Below are positions 37,501-45,600 of a stretch of 64,000 bases of DNA, piece by piece. Made by a program: the position numbers and the translations under genes. How positions within the stretch are numbered: position 1 is the first letter of the stretch; every line of letters begins with the position of its first letter. The DNA comes from Paragordius varius (taxonomy: Eukaryota; Nematomorpha): the NCBI GenBank assembly GCA_964247055.1, contig OZ176052.1, positions 7,130,001 through 7,194,000 of the forward strand, in the 5' to 3' direction. The notes beneath the pieces were generated by a model. It was given only the letters and a program-made list of their open reading frames with translations, was not told where the DNA came from and did not search any database.

Positions 37501-38540
37501 TTATGGGTAAAGTGTTTTTTGTTAACTATAACGTTATCTAATGTCATATCGTCCTAATTTATATATAAATTTAACCATTTGTTTTAAAACTAAAATTTTC
37601 CGACAAATTTCCAGCATGTTATTAATTTTTTTCCTTCAATAAATCATACGTTAGCAAAATTATAATAACTTTTTTGTGATATATTTAATTCATTTTAATG
37701 AATGGCACAAAATTTTTAGCTATTGAAAACTAAAGCCCAGTGATTGGGAAAAATTAAAACCGGGATAGCATTCTTAGCTTTTTTATTTTCACGGTTTCTT
37801 GCCTAATTCTCAATATCTACATTAAAACCAAATAATAATATAATTTGCTTAAAGTTGATTTATTCTTTTGGTAAGTGAATTTTATACTTGAAATTCAGGT
37901 TAGATCTAGGACGGTTTTTATAATCATATTTAATCATTTTTAGACTTTTTTAAAAAGCATACAGTCAAATGCAGTTCGGGACCGTTTTTAAAGTTGACAC
38001 CCGCAAAAACAATATTAAAAATACCATATGTATTGTTATTGTTTGTTTCTTCAATTACTATTTCTAGTATATTAATAAAAATTTATTAAGGAAAAATTGC
38101 TTTCGAAAATTTACTACAAAAAACATTAGTGGTATAAGGGCAGTTTTTTTATAAAAATTTAAGGAACACAACACTGAAGTTTTGAAACCCTAACAAAAAC
38201 CAAAGCCAATCCTTATGAAATCCTTTTAATTATGATTCTACTATCTTTCCTTAAAAAATCTTAAATAAATTTTCACCCGTTTTTTTATATTTTAAATGAG
38301 GCCTAATGTGAAATAACCTGACCAGTCGGCCTTTATAAATGTAGTCACTATAAATTTTAATTTATCTTATAGTTTAAATAACACATTTATATTTGACTAA
38401 TAATCTTTATGATGGTTCAAGAATGGGACCAAGAAACAAGTTCTTAAAAAATTTCAGCCCACTCCGTTCTGTGGGTACAAAAAATATCGTCTCTTCCACT
38501 TGTGAAAGGACACCTACACGCTTCCGGCTCTGCTGTCCAT
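7798..38540 (-). CDS. GCN1: GCN1, HEAT-repeat activator of the eIF2-alpha kinase GCN2 (whole gene, about 50 exons)
   Basis: GCN1 is a ribosome-associated HEAT-repeat protein that, with GCN20/ABCF, passes the uncharged-tRNA or stalled-ribosome signal to GCN2. The exons, read from high to low coordinates, line up in order with the human protein from its N terminus to its C terminus. The strongest matches are in the eEF3-like middle: NRSGAAQG, FVKDGYLMLFIYLP, LADESEFVRETAIKAG, GKMTT, ILAGLYL, LHVWKIVVANT and VKSRAILPYIIPK. Together the exons I could place encode about 3,500 residues, against 2,671 in human, because of added acidic or Asn/Ser-rich loops. The stop is TAA at 7798-7800. The start is tentative: an ATG at 38540-38538 with a short exon to about 38520 would give an N terminus of similar length to human. 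Exons between 36955 and 34333 are probably missing from my model. Exon groups are listed separately. Confidence 0.93.
10293..10414. mobile_element. TA-flanked MITE, family B copy 1
   Basis: A roughly 120-bp element in a GCN1 intron, from TACAGTAGCGGTGGTATAAA to …CATACACTATACTGTG. The interior GTTGTAAGATAAGAAAAAAA is shared with the copy at 49381-49480. The ends resemble family A (TACAGTAGCG), suggesting the same transposase source. Confidence 0.6.
10880..10990 (+). repeat. possible tRNA-derived SINE fragment
   Basis: GGCTGACTATGAT followed by GGGATTCGAAC, the latter resembling a pol III B box. Similar pieces occur at 16535-16600 (GGGCTGATAATGATG) and 46600-46690 (GACTGACAGTGATG then GGGGTTCGAAATC). 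The three share spacing and order, which suggests one dispersed family, but no full-length unit or A-tail was established. Confidence 0.35.
11880..14311 (-). CDS. GCN1: GCN1 exons, region before the C-terminal HEAT block (includes the GCN2-binding part by position)
   Basis: Exons 14311-14192, 14031-13912, 13845-13656, 13460-13306, 13084-12694, 12642-12402 and 12146-11880. Recognisable segments: LDKYSDTLLPKIQQ (human RHLGVILPAVMLAL), ILPGFKVIPYMH with FGALYASLSPILYLLLEKALM after it (human HVPGFCLPKKGVTSILPVLREGV), and ALSELIKVAPSEALQPYCLK then IIGPMLRFL (human LGLVIRLTSADALRPSVVSITGPLIRIL). By position this holds the part of GCN1 that binds the RWD domain of GCN2, but it is diverged here. Exon 13084-12694 carries a long Asp/Glu/Ser insert. 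Confidence 0.87.
14362..14650. mobile_element. hAT-type MITE in a GCN1 intron, with 8-bp target duplication
   Basis: 289 bp flanked by perfect 8-bp repeats TTTTAATT (14354-14361 and 14651-14658). Ends are CAAAGGTGACCCACACGCAG and, complemented from the right, CAGGGATTTTCCAACACAAA. The interior holds GCGGCC-type motifs near both ends. It has no coding capacity and is related to the copies at 24396 and 40569. Confidence 0.8.
14677..17083 (-). CDS. GCN1: GCN1 exons, eEF3-like region part 2
   Basis: Exons 17083-16754, 16313-16166, 15691-15495, 15194-15033 and 14799-14677. Near-colinear with human: EALGQDSFKVILAGLYL, LHVWKIVVANTVKALKLILP, LGSIVKKMEGVLPEILLKL (human LGDLVRKLGEKILPEIIPIL), YEMRCVGLRVFDKYHSLCG (human EVREAAAKTFEQLHSTIG), LEGLKELMEVKSRAILPYI. 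Two acidic loops (end of the first exon, start of the third) are absent from human GCN1. In fungi this region contacts GCN20. Confidence 0.93.
16535..16600 (+). repeat. possible SINE fragment related to 10880
   Basis: ACTCGTCCGCTCAGGGCTGA matches the start of the repeat at 10880 (ACTCGCCGGCTCAAGGCTGA). The B-box part is missing here. Confidence 0.3.
17645..20599 (-). CDS. GCN1: GCN1 exons, eEF3-like region part 1
   Basis: Exons 20599-20442, 19933-19795, 19425-19309, 18962-18766, 18435-18272, 18192-17999 and 17715-17645. This is the best conserved stretch: LLALIMPVIKRAMNDRNSEC (human LALIMPIVQRAFQDRSTDT), YLEDMARTLKLVIIDPLPEV (human YLPSVTPGLKASLLDPVPEV), LEWLMATL…VNRSGAAQG, VTPFVKDGYLMLFIYLPTVF, LADESEFVRETAIKAG, WRIRYSCLQIISELMFKLSG and GKMTTLTMDNDD. 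Each junction sits where the human homology continues without a gap, apart from an insert of about 40 residues before WRIRYSC. Confidence 0.95.
20945..24277 (-). CDS. GCN1: GCN1 exons, central HEAT repeats
   Basis: Exons 24277-24062, 23925-23793, 23433-23203, 23137-23051, 22655-22392, 21408-21352 and 21277-20945. Matches: LCERKASAYVMAAIWF (human YAERKGAAYGLAGLVKG), KREGSLFMLQAITALI across a junction (human RREGALFAFEMLCTML), LLPVLLMYSYGNDTASAVRQ then AASDTFGAMSK (human LLPHLLLCFGDGNQYVREAADDCAKAVMS), WRTQIGFFNSL (human WRTKAGSVELL), and LPIVMSHLVEKLCDSHDKIR (human LPNIVPKLTEVLTDSHVKVQ). The exon 21277-20945 carries a Thr/Asp-rich insert. Confidence 0.93.
22118..22345 (-). repeat. hammerhead-bearing dispersed repeat, copy 2
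   Basis: Homologous to 25450-25690: both share GGTTTTGTA(A/T)TAACA, ATCCGT and then the ribozyme region in the same order. It lies in a GCN1 intron in the same strand sense as the gene. Confidence 0.55.
22268..22340 (-). ncRNA. hammerhead ribozyme motif 2 (decayed)
   Basis: Minus strand: CTAATGAG, a clean stem II TGCTT/AAGCA, then CGAAACTAGTC. The invariant CTGATGAG has G changed to A, which should abolish catalysis. Compared with copy 3, the outer 5' strand of stem I has been replaced by unrelated sequence. Confidence 0.6.
23635..23662. repeat. (TA)n microsatellite
   Basis: About 13 TA units in a GCN1 intron. Confidence 0.9.
24396..24623. mobile_element. hAT-type MITE, older copy
   Basis: CAGAGGTGTCCAACAGGCGA at the left and, complemented, CATAGGTTTTTAACACAAAC at the right. 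It shares interior sequence with 14362-14650 (AAGTCATATGTTTGAAATCT there, AAGTCTTATGTTTAAAATCT here). Flanking 8-mers agree at only five of eight positions, so this is an old insertion. Confidence 0.65.
24939..27307 (-). CDS. GCN1: GCN1 exons, N-terminal half, HEAT repeats
   Basis: Exons 27307-27195, 27068-26878, a segment about 26537-26440 whose donor I could not place, 26308-25947 and 25241-24939. Homology to human GCN1 is weaker here, with YAIRTLWNKRHEKIAFTNIS (human LLRRLWVVKFDKEEEIRKLA) as an anchor. The frame, the splice signals and the fixed order between better conserved blocks support these as exons. Confidence 0.72.
25592..25680 (-). ncRNA. hammerhead ribozyme motif 3
   Basis: Minus strand: a long stem I (GTGAAA…CCC…GTCAA…TAGT…TCGTA pairing with TACGA…ACTA…TTGAC…GGG…TTTCAC), core CTGATGAG, a poor stem II, then CAAACTAGTC where CGAAACTAGTC is expected. 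The 2-bp stem III with a TA loop is the short type I form known from Penelope-like elements and retrozymes. The core G to C change and the weak stem II suggest it is inactive. Confidence 0.65.
27363..27916 (+). mobile_element. non-autonomous Helitron in a GCN1 intron
   Basis: 554 bp beginning TCTATATATTTATAAAAATG and ending in a hairpin (GCTGC GTA GCAGC) followed about 12 nt later by CTAG, the 5'-TC and 3'-CTRR signature of Helitrons. It is inserted between A and T with no target duplication, as the family does. A C-rich run precedes the hairpin. About 90 percent similar by eye to the copy at 45601-46194. No Rep/helicase sequence. Confidence 0.82.
28189..29943 (-). CDS. GCN1: GCN1 exons around the charged helical segment
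   Basis: Exons 29943-29792, 29712-29588, 29454-29133, 28898-28765 and 28459-28189. The first two match the charged linker of human GCN1: EKQELQKRYEKFKKALD, then LDPKQKLMLIEQYKNERILC (human LTSKQKEMLQAQLDREAQVR). The third exon starts the following HEAT block (LEDYAVVEHILTAFISLF). The acceptor of the first exon lies right at the border of a foldback element. Confidence 0.85.
29981..30533. mobile_element. foldback element, family D copy 1
   Basis: 553 bp embedded in a TA tract. Inverted ends TACCATTTGCATTCAGAGTG and, complemented from the right, TAACATTTGCACCTGAGAGT, each followed by CCTTGAACACTTCAAGTTGG-type 21-bp units (tandem on the left). Built on the same plan as family C and probably related to it. 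It sits within 40 bp of a GCN1 splice acceptor. Confidence 0.72.
30534..30600. repeat. (TA)n microsatellite
   Basis: About 30 TA units next to the right end of the foldback element. Confidence 0.9.
30709..32039 (-). CDS. GCN1: GCN1 exons, N-terminal third
   Basis: Exons 32039-31847, 31571-31421, 31346-31183 and 30908-30709. The last contains LPILQYLDIIESILCQNIW with the downstream IIKTPNQHLSDY, matching human LPQLISTITASVQNP and IMQTPAGELYDKS. The first matches the human segment RTWHVRRQAQQTVRKLLSSL (here PYTRIQTYALSCLHKNLQIV). Confidence 0.82.
32472..34333 (-). CDS. GCN1: GCN1 exons, N-terminal region
   Basis: Exons 34333-34160, 33936-33496, 33414-33214 and about 32727-32472. They are open, with good donors and acceptors, and lie in order between recognised GCN1 parts. 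Conservation is weak, and 33936-33496 and 33414-33214 carry Lys/Asn/Ser-rich inserts. The intron between 33496 and 33414 keeps the frame open, so it could also be retained. Confidence 0.6.
32746..33004. mobile_element. foldback element, family C copy 2
   Basis: Shorter copy of 4020-4334: the left end is decayed, the right end is clear (GAATTTGAATTGTTCAAGGG, then TTTTAAATGGTATA). It lies in a GCN1 intron immediately upstream of an exon. Confidence 0.65.
34378..34425. repeat. (TA)n microsatellite
   Basis: About 20 TA units in a GCN1 intron. Confidence 0.9.
34502..34560. repeat. (TA)n microsatellite, interrupted
   Basis: TA repeat with CAGA and CA interruptions. Confidence 0.85.
34561..36954. 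other. large GCN1 intron region, exons probably missed
   Basis: 2.4 kb between two placed GCN1 exons. Human GCN1 has well over 100 residues between the matching points, so at least one poorly conserved exon should lie here. A minus-strand open stretch around 35,810-35,900 (LASWVYRFLSPIL) is the best candidate, but its splice sites are not convincing. Confidence 0.4.
36955..37469 (-). CDS. GCN1: GCN1 N-terminal exons
   Basis: Segments 37469 to about 37385, a 23-nt micro-exon 37282-37260, and 37092-36955. Together they read FIKADVSLIDENYSNIKREF, then MFELFS, then NLQSKNESVYRQTKWLINSI. Human GCN1 has KRFAGKVTTASVKERREIL, GLCKLFCLTLHRYRDAASRRALQ at these places. The phase between the first segment and the micro-exon does not close in my model, so one boundary is wrong. 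Confidence 0.6.
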
Positions 38541-39259
38541 GAAATTTTTTAGTTTTTCTAAAGTCCAAAGATGGCTCTTACTTTTCTCATACAGTCGATT
38601 GTTTTTATCGGAAATAATTGTATCATTTATAAGAAAAAGCCTTTATTTTGAGGGACACATATTTGCATTTTATTTGAGATTCTCCTATTTTTAGTGCTTT
38701 AAATAAAAGATGGGAAAACTTATATTTGGGTCCCTTTATCTATACGCAACACATTAAACTATAATATGAGAAGAGTAGCTCGTCAATATGGTTGTTGTGT
38801 TATACAAACGAATGAGATATTATCATGGTTGTAAAGAAGGATATTTTAGATAAGACTTAGGAATATATTTCCACAAACAAAAGACTTGAGTTAATTAAAG
38901 ACACTATTTATGTTGACAATCCCACCATTATTATTCCAACATCTACTATATTGAAAACATGGGGGACACGAAAAACACCCACCCTGATTAAATAATTTAG
39001 TCAACATTAATATCGCTTAAATTCTGATTTAATAAAAATTATTTTTGAAAATGAGCTGTTCGTTTAAATTGGAAGGAAATAAGCCATATCAACTACAAAA
39101 CTCTAGTTTATAAAACAATTTCAAAATGTAATAATCATAAAATAAAAAAGGTAATGAAGTATGTATATATAATATTTTAGCAGCAATTGCCCAAAAAATG
39201 TTATAAACTACTAATAAATGCAAACAACATATGACAATTACATAGAGTAAGGTAGACTG
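38541..39259. promoter_or_regulatory. divergent promoter interval, GCN1 and PLPP
   Basis: About 720 bp between the tentative GCN1 start (38540, minus) and the PLPP start codon (39260, plus). A less A+T-rich patch at 38,455-38,540 contains GCCGGAAGC, which resembles an ETS-type site as often found near housekeeping starts. No TATA box can be claimed in such A+T-rich DNA. Confidence 0.4.
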
Positions 39260-41553
39260 ATGGAGCAGACTCATGTAACACAAGGTATGTTTATTATAAA
39301 ATTTAGTTACTCCAACCACTGGATTTAACTTGCGTAGGGCCATTCCACAATTCGTTTTGGATTTAATGATTCTCGTTGCAAGTTTAACTTAACATAAATA
39401 AAAGTGGCTCTTCCTCCCTTAATTTTGTTTAAAATTGGAAAACCTTATAAGCGAGGATTTTTCTGTAATGATCAATCATTAGATTATCCATACCTTGATT
39501 CCACTATAAATACGGGTGTTATGGTTGCATATACAATTTTAGTCCCAGTTTTATTGGTATCATATTCATATATATTATAAAGATTCCATGGTTTGAAGCT
39601 TTGGGGTATTATCAAAACCTTAAATGTCACTCAAAAACTATGGATAATAAAAGGAAATTTATGAATGATTTTTTGTTTAATGTCTATCATAATATTTGGC
39701 TCTTCTTATTTGGATATGCTATGACCCAAACTACTGTTGGTATGTTTCGATTTTTTTGTCTGTTTATAAAAAATATTAAATAGTATTTAAAATATCTGAC
39801 TGTGAGCAAAAATACGTGATTTTTAACTTTTTTTTATTATAAATACATATAGACATAGCCAAATATTCCATTGGTAGATTGCGTCCACACTTTTTTTCAT
39901 TGTGTAAACCAAATTACGGACAAGTTTGTAATCCACACGTTTTTATCACAAATTATACTTGCACAAATCCAAAGGCTACACCTTGGAGATTACGGGACGT
40001 AAGGTAGTTAAAACATATTTTTCTTGTATTTATTAGATTTTGGTTTTTAATAAGTCAAATAATGTAAACCGGTTTCATTGCTTATGGATAGTATTTTTAA
40101 TTTTCATACATTCAATAAACACCAAAATTGCAATGTATGATACCAAATAATAAAATTATTTACTTGAGCTTTTAATAGTCTAATACATTATTTATGACAA
40201 AAAACAAATTAAATTTTACAATGTTTCATGTTGGACCTTTTAATGACATAAACCATAGTTTTGAACAAATAAAGAATGAATTATGTAAATGATTTTAAAA
40301 CAATTAACTTGTATTATTGAATAGGAAGTTTACGGATATTAAGAAACATATTCATTACTTTCAAATTTTAATAGTGATAATGATATGTTAAAATTTGATA
40401 TAAAACCAGGAAAGCCTTTTTTACATTATGATATGGGTATGTCAGATTTAAACGCCAAAACTGCGCAATTTTTTAATCATCACTACTATTCCTGAGCTGG
40501 CGAGTGATTTGCCTAGGGCTTAATATAATTTCCTTGCCCTTTAATAAAAAACGAGACTGTCTCTAAACTAGGGGTGTTTAACACAAATGACTTCGCGGTC
40601 TGCATTTTACCAATATAAACAGATATTTATAAAGATTTTTTTAGATTTCAAACATAACCCTCTAGTGAAATCACGAAAACAATATAACTATTATTTATTT
40701 CATCAATTTTTGGTAGTTCGTTGCTAAAATTTAGAAAGACTTAAATAGAAAATTTAAAATATTAATTGTGCTAAGATTTTGTTGATAATTCCTAAATTAT
40801 CGGCGGCCGATGGCGCATATAAAATCGGAGGGCCACATGTTGCACCCTTGTGCTCTAAACTATGGATACCTACACAAATGTCTTTGCGCGCCGCATTTTA
40901 AAGTATAAACACAGGGGAAAATGATTACTTTATTACATTTTTAACATGAGGCCTAAGAAATTTAGGATTACAATATTTATGACAATAATTGTTCCTATGA
41001 TATAAAAATCACTTAGAAAAATAAAGAGATGGCTGATATTTATGTCCGGAAATATTTTAAAGGTTCAAATATTAGAATATTTTTACAATTATAAAATTTA
41101 ATTTTACTTGGTATTTTTAAACATTTTTTGCGGACTTCTCCAAAATTTGCGTAGGCCTCGTGTTGGATAACTGCTTTAAAATGTATTTATTAAATTGGAT
41201 AACCTTTGAATTCACACTTGTGCTTATGTCATCCATCACATATATTATATATTAGATTGTCGTTTGTTTCCGGACACGCTGCGTTAGCATGTTATTCCTT
41301 TGTGTTTTTGGCTTACTTTTTGCAAGTGCACGAAGCGACCAGGCGATACACGATAAGTAAAGCATGTCTCCAAGCTATTTGTTTTTGGGTGGCTTTGTAC
41401 ACTTCCTATACCCGGGTCAGTGATTACAAACATCATTGGAGTGATGTTTTTGCCGGAGCTCTTTTTGGGACCATTGCTGCTATCCTAATTGTAAGTTTTT
41501 TTAACATAGAATATGCAGGGGTTGTTTCAACTGTTCATTTAAATTTATATTGA
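39260..41553 (+). CDS. lipid phosphate phosphatase, PLPP/wunen family
   Basis: An integral membrane phosphatase that removes phosphate from phosphatidate, lysophosphatidate or sphingosine-1-phosphate on the outer or lumenal face. Exons: 39260-39284, 39307-39381, 39405-39556, 39583-39739, 39853-40003 and 41256 to the stop. The joined start is MEQTHVTQ, then TGFNLRRAIPQFVLDLMILV (TM1). Family marks follow: PYKRGFFCNDQSLDYPY, catalytic motif 1 KYSIGRLRP (KxxxxxxRP), motif 2 FVSGHAA and motif 3 TRVSDYKHHWSDV, where the usual first Ser is Thr. Length is close to human PLPP1 except for a short tail. The end is ambiguous: reading through gives TGA at 41551-41553, while a perfect GTAAGT donor at 41491 could splice to an AG at 41518 (stop at 41542) or further on. 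The first three introns are 22, 23 and 26 nt. Confidence 0.9.
40569..40852. mobile_element. hAT-type MITE in the PLPP gene
   Basis: 284 bp between perfect 8-bp repeats CTCTAAAC (40561-40568 and 40853-40860). Ends GGGGTGTTTAACACAAATGA and, complemented, CAAGGGTGCAACATGTGG. It belongs to the group at 14362 and 24396 and lies in the last long intron of the PLPP gene. Confidence 0.7.
40861..41178. mobile_element. second hAT-type MITE, abutting the first
   Basis: TATGGATACCTACACAAATG at the left resembles the start of its neighbour, and the interior TCTTTGCGCGCCGCATTTTA matches ACTTCGCGGTCTGCATTTTA there. The right end, complemented, reads CAGTTATCCAACACGAGG. No clear target duplication was found. 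Confidence 0.5.
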
Positions 41554-42559
41554 CTTGGTCGCTTTTACTTTCTTAATTTAATATAAAAAATGGTAGACAT
41601 AGTTTAGAACTCCCGATGGGAGTTGTTTTGCTATATTCGATTTTTGCATTGTGTGGTAACGTTACGTGTGTTCAGGTCTATTTTTATTTTATCACTATAG
41701 ATAAAAATATTGTGAGGATTTTTTAAAGGCACCATTAGCTCTTTTATAACCGTTTTTTATGCAAAAAGAAATAAACGATTTTGTAACATGAACCAATATC
41801 TCGGTGCTATATGGTTTTAAATGGATTTTTTTTAATTATTTTTACGATGTTTCTATTTTTTCTAAATTTTTTTAATTTATAAAAACAACCATACTATATA
41901 TTGCATTATTAACTTTCTACGGTATAAATTCAACTCTAAATTAATCAAAACAAGCGGGGCCAAAACTGTTTAAATTTTAATCCAGATTCGAGATTTTTAA
42001 CAAGATGTTATAATTATTGGTTGTTTATAATATATTTTTATATATGAAAGATGCGTTACATTTACACGGATAAAGATAATTGTCGCAGAAGAAGATTGGA
42101 ATTACAGTATAGCCAACAAAACTTAAATCAATACAATATGGCCAATGTTTGAAAATTGCTTTTTTAATATTTGCATTTTTATATTTTAATTTTCATTTAT
42201 CAAGGTAATCAACATACACTGCCCCTACTATATTTTTTATAAGTATCTTAAATTTTTATATATTATTATTGTATGTGTTGCAATACCCATTTTACGCTGT
42301 AAATACAGATCTTAATTCAGGAATTTTCATCATATGCTTTAATTAAATCAAAATTTGCAATGTCAATTAATTATATGTTTTACAATTTAACTTTATTATT
42401 TTTTTCGCCAATCGGTTCATGAAAAATATAAATTCTAATAGTTGATGCGATATCATCATTAAACCCATATACTGAATTCAAAATACTTAAAACATTCTTT
42501 TTGTACATAATCCAAAACTCTATAATTTTAATAATCAATCCCCTATAAAATCTTTCACT
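41554..42559. other. no gene seen
   Basis: A+T-rich sequence after the PLPP reading frame. It may hold the 3' UTR or a final exon not recognised. Confidence 0.4.
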
Positions 42560-43560
42560 GGTTTTGACCTCTTCTAAGAGCCTTAGACTAAGATGCGTTG
42601 CTCACATCCATCATAGATTAACAGATAATTACATCAATATAATGATGTCTTACTCTAACCGAGCTTTAAACCTGGCAGGGGCCCTTCAAAGGCCAAACTA
42701 AAAATAGTAGATGCGAAAAATTTATATGTTTGGGTATCAAAGTTTATTCTCTATATTCAAACGATCAGGGCAATTACATCGTTATGGATAGATGTTTTTG
42801 TATTACTGCTCAAATTTAGGTTTTTATCAAGTGCTTTCGCTCGCTTGTCGCTACTGATTCCATGTTTAAGATTCTTGATTTGCGTTCGAGTTATTTAAGG
42901 ATTGGTGTTTCTATTTGTATGGTTTTTTGGAGAGTTTCTTTTTTGTTTTAAGTGATCTATGTGTCTCAGAATTTTGCCGGTTGTATCTCACCATCTTTCC
43001 TAAACTTCATCCTTTTTATTTCCAATAAATATTTATCGGGGCAAACTCATTTTGCTTTAATTCAGTTCGAGTGAGCCATAATATCGGGCTGTTTAGCATG
43101 CCTTTTCAAGGAATATCATTGCAGATGGATTCATAATTGCACTCTGTGTAAACTTTCAATACCCATATAAAATTGTTTTCACCGCTTTATGTACATGCAT
43201 GGTATATTTGGTAGCCCTTTACCATAGGCTTGTCAATGTTGTTTAAACTTAATATTAAAAATGATTAACCATCGGTTACAATCTGTCGGAAACCCAAATC
43301 TCCCTATTTTTTGTTGACATTTAAAAGATTTTAAGATGTTATCTTATCGACTTCAACCCATCTGGAAGCACTGTCTTCTATCAGCAACCAAAATTAACCG
43401 TTAATCTTCCATTGTTTTATATTGGCTTTCTGACAGGGTTCATATGTTTCCTAATTTACTTAATTTATATCTAACTTCGGCTAAATGTGGATAGTTTTGC
43501 CTGTGTCTTCATTGTTTGTAATCTGATTTGGCATTGGTATCTAGTTGTTGAGTTGTCAGT
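42560..43560 (-). mobile_element. Ty3/Gypsy-type retrotransposon fossil, integrase part
   Basis: Less A+T-rich than its surroundings. On the minus strand, short segments recall a Gypsy integrase core (DSASRWVE) and integrase C-terminal tail (RHIDHLKQ). It is an old fossil with many breaks. No LTRs or other domains were recognised, and the ends are approximate. Confidence 0.5.
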
Positions 43561-43827
43561 TTTTTTATTATAAAAAAAATACACAGTTTAGAGTTACTTA
43601 TGTTCCTATTAATTTTAAAGGGTAAGCTAAGGTGACCAGATTTTTTGAAGGAAAAAGCGGGACAAATCTGAGAAATGGGGGGGGGGGGGGTTATGAGATG
43701 GGGTGTACAACCAAAAATTTTAATACAAAAAATTTCTTGTATTATTATTTATTTTTAACACAAATACATTATATATATAAAAAAATATTTAAATCCTTGG
43801 TATATTTTTTATTTGAGTGAATGCGTT

Positions 43828-44076
43828 TTAGCAGATTGTCATCATTTTATAAAATATTGTAGAAGTCTTCACAAGATTTGTCAAATTATATTTGACAGAT
43901 AACACGGCCTTTAAAGTCTCAACATTTAAATTTGATTTTTCCGATGTCCACATCTGATTTACTGTGGAAAAAACGCGCTCAGTAGCAGCTTTGGTTCCAC
44001 GTAAAGATAATGCAACTACAATTTTTAAAATATTGTATGGAACATAGTTTGTTTCAAAATGATGAAATATTTCCAA
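43828..44076 (-). pseudogene. hAT transposase fragment, C-terminal dimerisation domain
   Basis: Open 82 codons with RGTKAATERVFSTVNQMW, the conserved hATC block. It is the best preserved part of the broken transposase in copy 1. Confidence 0.8.
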
Positions 44077-44421
44077 CCATTTCTTTTCTACTGTATTTTT
44101 TTCTGTTGTCCATAATTTAAGTTTTTCATTATTAATATATTTTATAACTAATGATATTTTAGAAAAAGGATATTTTCTCTAAGGTTATTTTGGGAATTTT
44201 TGGGAGATGCAGAAAGGATTTTTGAACATCGCACCAATTAAATTCTGGTTTTAATGTTATCCAATGAAAATGATCAATTTCATTAAATTGCACCGTCCAG
44301 TCTTCCAATAATCTTTACAGTTTGTATAAAACATTTTTAATGGTACAAGATATCTTGGCTATTTATTAAGCCTTGTTTTCCTAAATTATTTATAATATTG
44401 CGGATGTTTACTGGTATAAAA

Positions 44422-44706
44422 TTATTTTATAACCTTTGTATATTGGAATTTTAGGTTATTAACTTCATTGGCTACTTCGATTGCCGAAGTTTTGTCACTT
44501 TCTATCAATTTAATAACATTTTTAAAGAGAGAAGCTTGATTATGTAGGAACTCTAACCATATTGAAGAATCACTTTCAAAAAACTTTTCCAAAGTTGTAG
44601 GACATTTGTCCTGTGATAAAAAATAGGATTTTAAAGGATCATTTTTTAAAATTCCTTCGATAGCTGGCAGAAGAGCAAACCAACGAGTTTTAAAATATCC
44701 AAGCAT
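44422..44706 (-). pseudogene. hAT transposase fragment, middle part
   Basis: 94 codons: MLGYFKTRWFALLPAIEGIL, then YFLSQDKCPTTLEKFFES. This corresponds to the RNase-H-like core and insertion region of KIAA1586-like hAT proteins. Confidence 0.8.
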
Positions 44707-45176
44707 TTTTTAATATTGTACTTCTGTTGCACAGAATTTCTTAAGCGTTTCAACGCGTACCGTGTATATAAAAATAGGAATATACCTTAACAACTACATT
44801 TTCCACATCTAGGGGTAACAAATCAGCAGCTGTTTGAAAAGAGTTGTGTGTTATATGCGCTACACACCCAACGTCAATAATGGATTAAGATTATCTGCTA
44901 ATTACTGAAAATTATTTTTTGTTCCCCTCCTTGCTTTTCCACCGAAGTTCGTATTGGTGTTGTCACCGCAATATGCGATGATTTTGTCTTTTAAATTATT
45001 TTTTCCTAGAATATTCATTATTGAAGTAAAATTATGTCGGAATTCGCACCGGGTAGAGAAATAAAATTTAAAATTTTAATTTTACTCCGGTTTCTGGACA
45101 AAATATTTTATTAACGTGGGAAATATTTTTGTTTCCTGATTTGATACATCAGAGTATGGCGATATGAAATTAATTT

Positions 45177-45440
45177 TCAGGAAATCTTTTTGTATTCAGA
45201 AAATGCATGTGGCGAAAGGACAATGCAAATGCCTTCAACCTTTGTACGGGCACGAATAACCTGTGAGGTACAATCCATAGATCTAAAGGAATGATTGTGA
45301 TTAACGCGTGAAAAGATAAAACGCCTTGGGCTAGTGCCAAATTCTTTTCTTCCTCTCCAAAAGCGGTTTACGATAAAAATCCCCATTTTGTAAGATGATG
45401 CCACCATATCTAAACATTTTTTATGTTTCTGTGTTTCCAT
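45177..45440 (-). pseudogene. hAT transposase fragment, N-terminal part
   Basis: 87 codons from METQKHKKCLDMVASS. The phrase with a His and KHKK suggests the end of a BED-type zinc finger. HNHSFRSMDCTSQVIR follows. The copy at 62923-63246 in the second hAT is longer at this end. Confidence 0.7.
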
Positions 45441-45600
45441 ATGCTTTGTAATATTATGCTTACCGCCATGTGGTAGGGTGAACCCCTAACATAAAGCATT
45501 TAACAAATGATTCATTCTTCGTTTTTTTGATAAAAGGAAATTCTTTTATTAAATCATCGTTAAATTTACAACCTCTTTTTGTACTCATATTTTAAACTAA

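Noticed and set aside
39089-39343. 84-codon minus-strand frame
   Set aside because: It lies opposite the first PLPP exons, which are supported by splice sites and homology.
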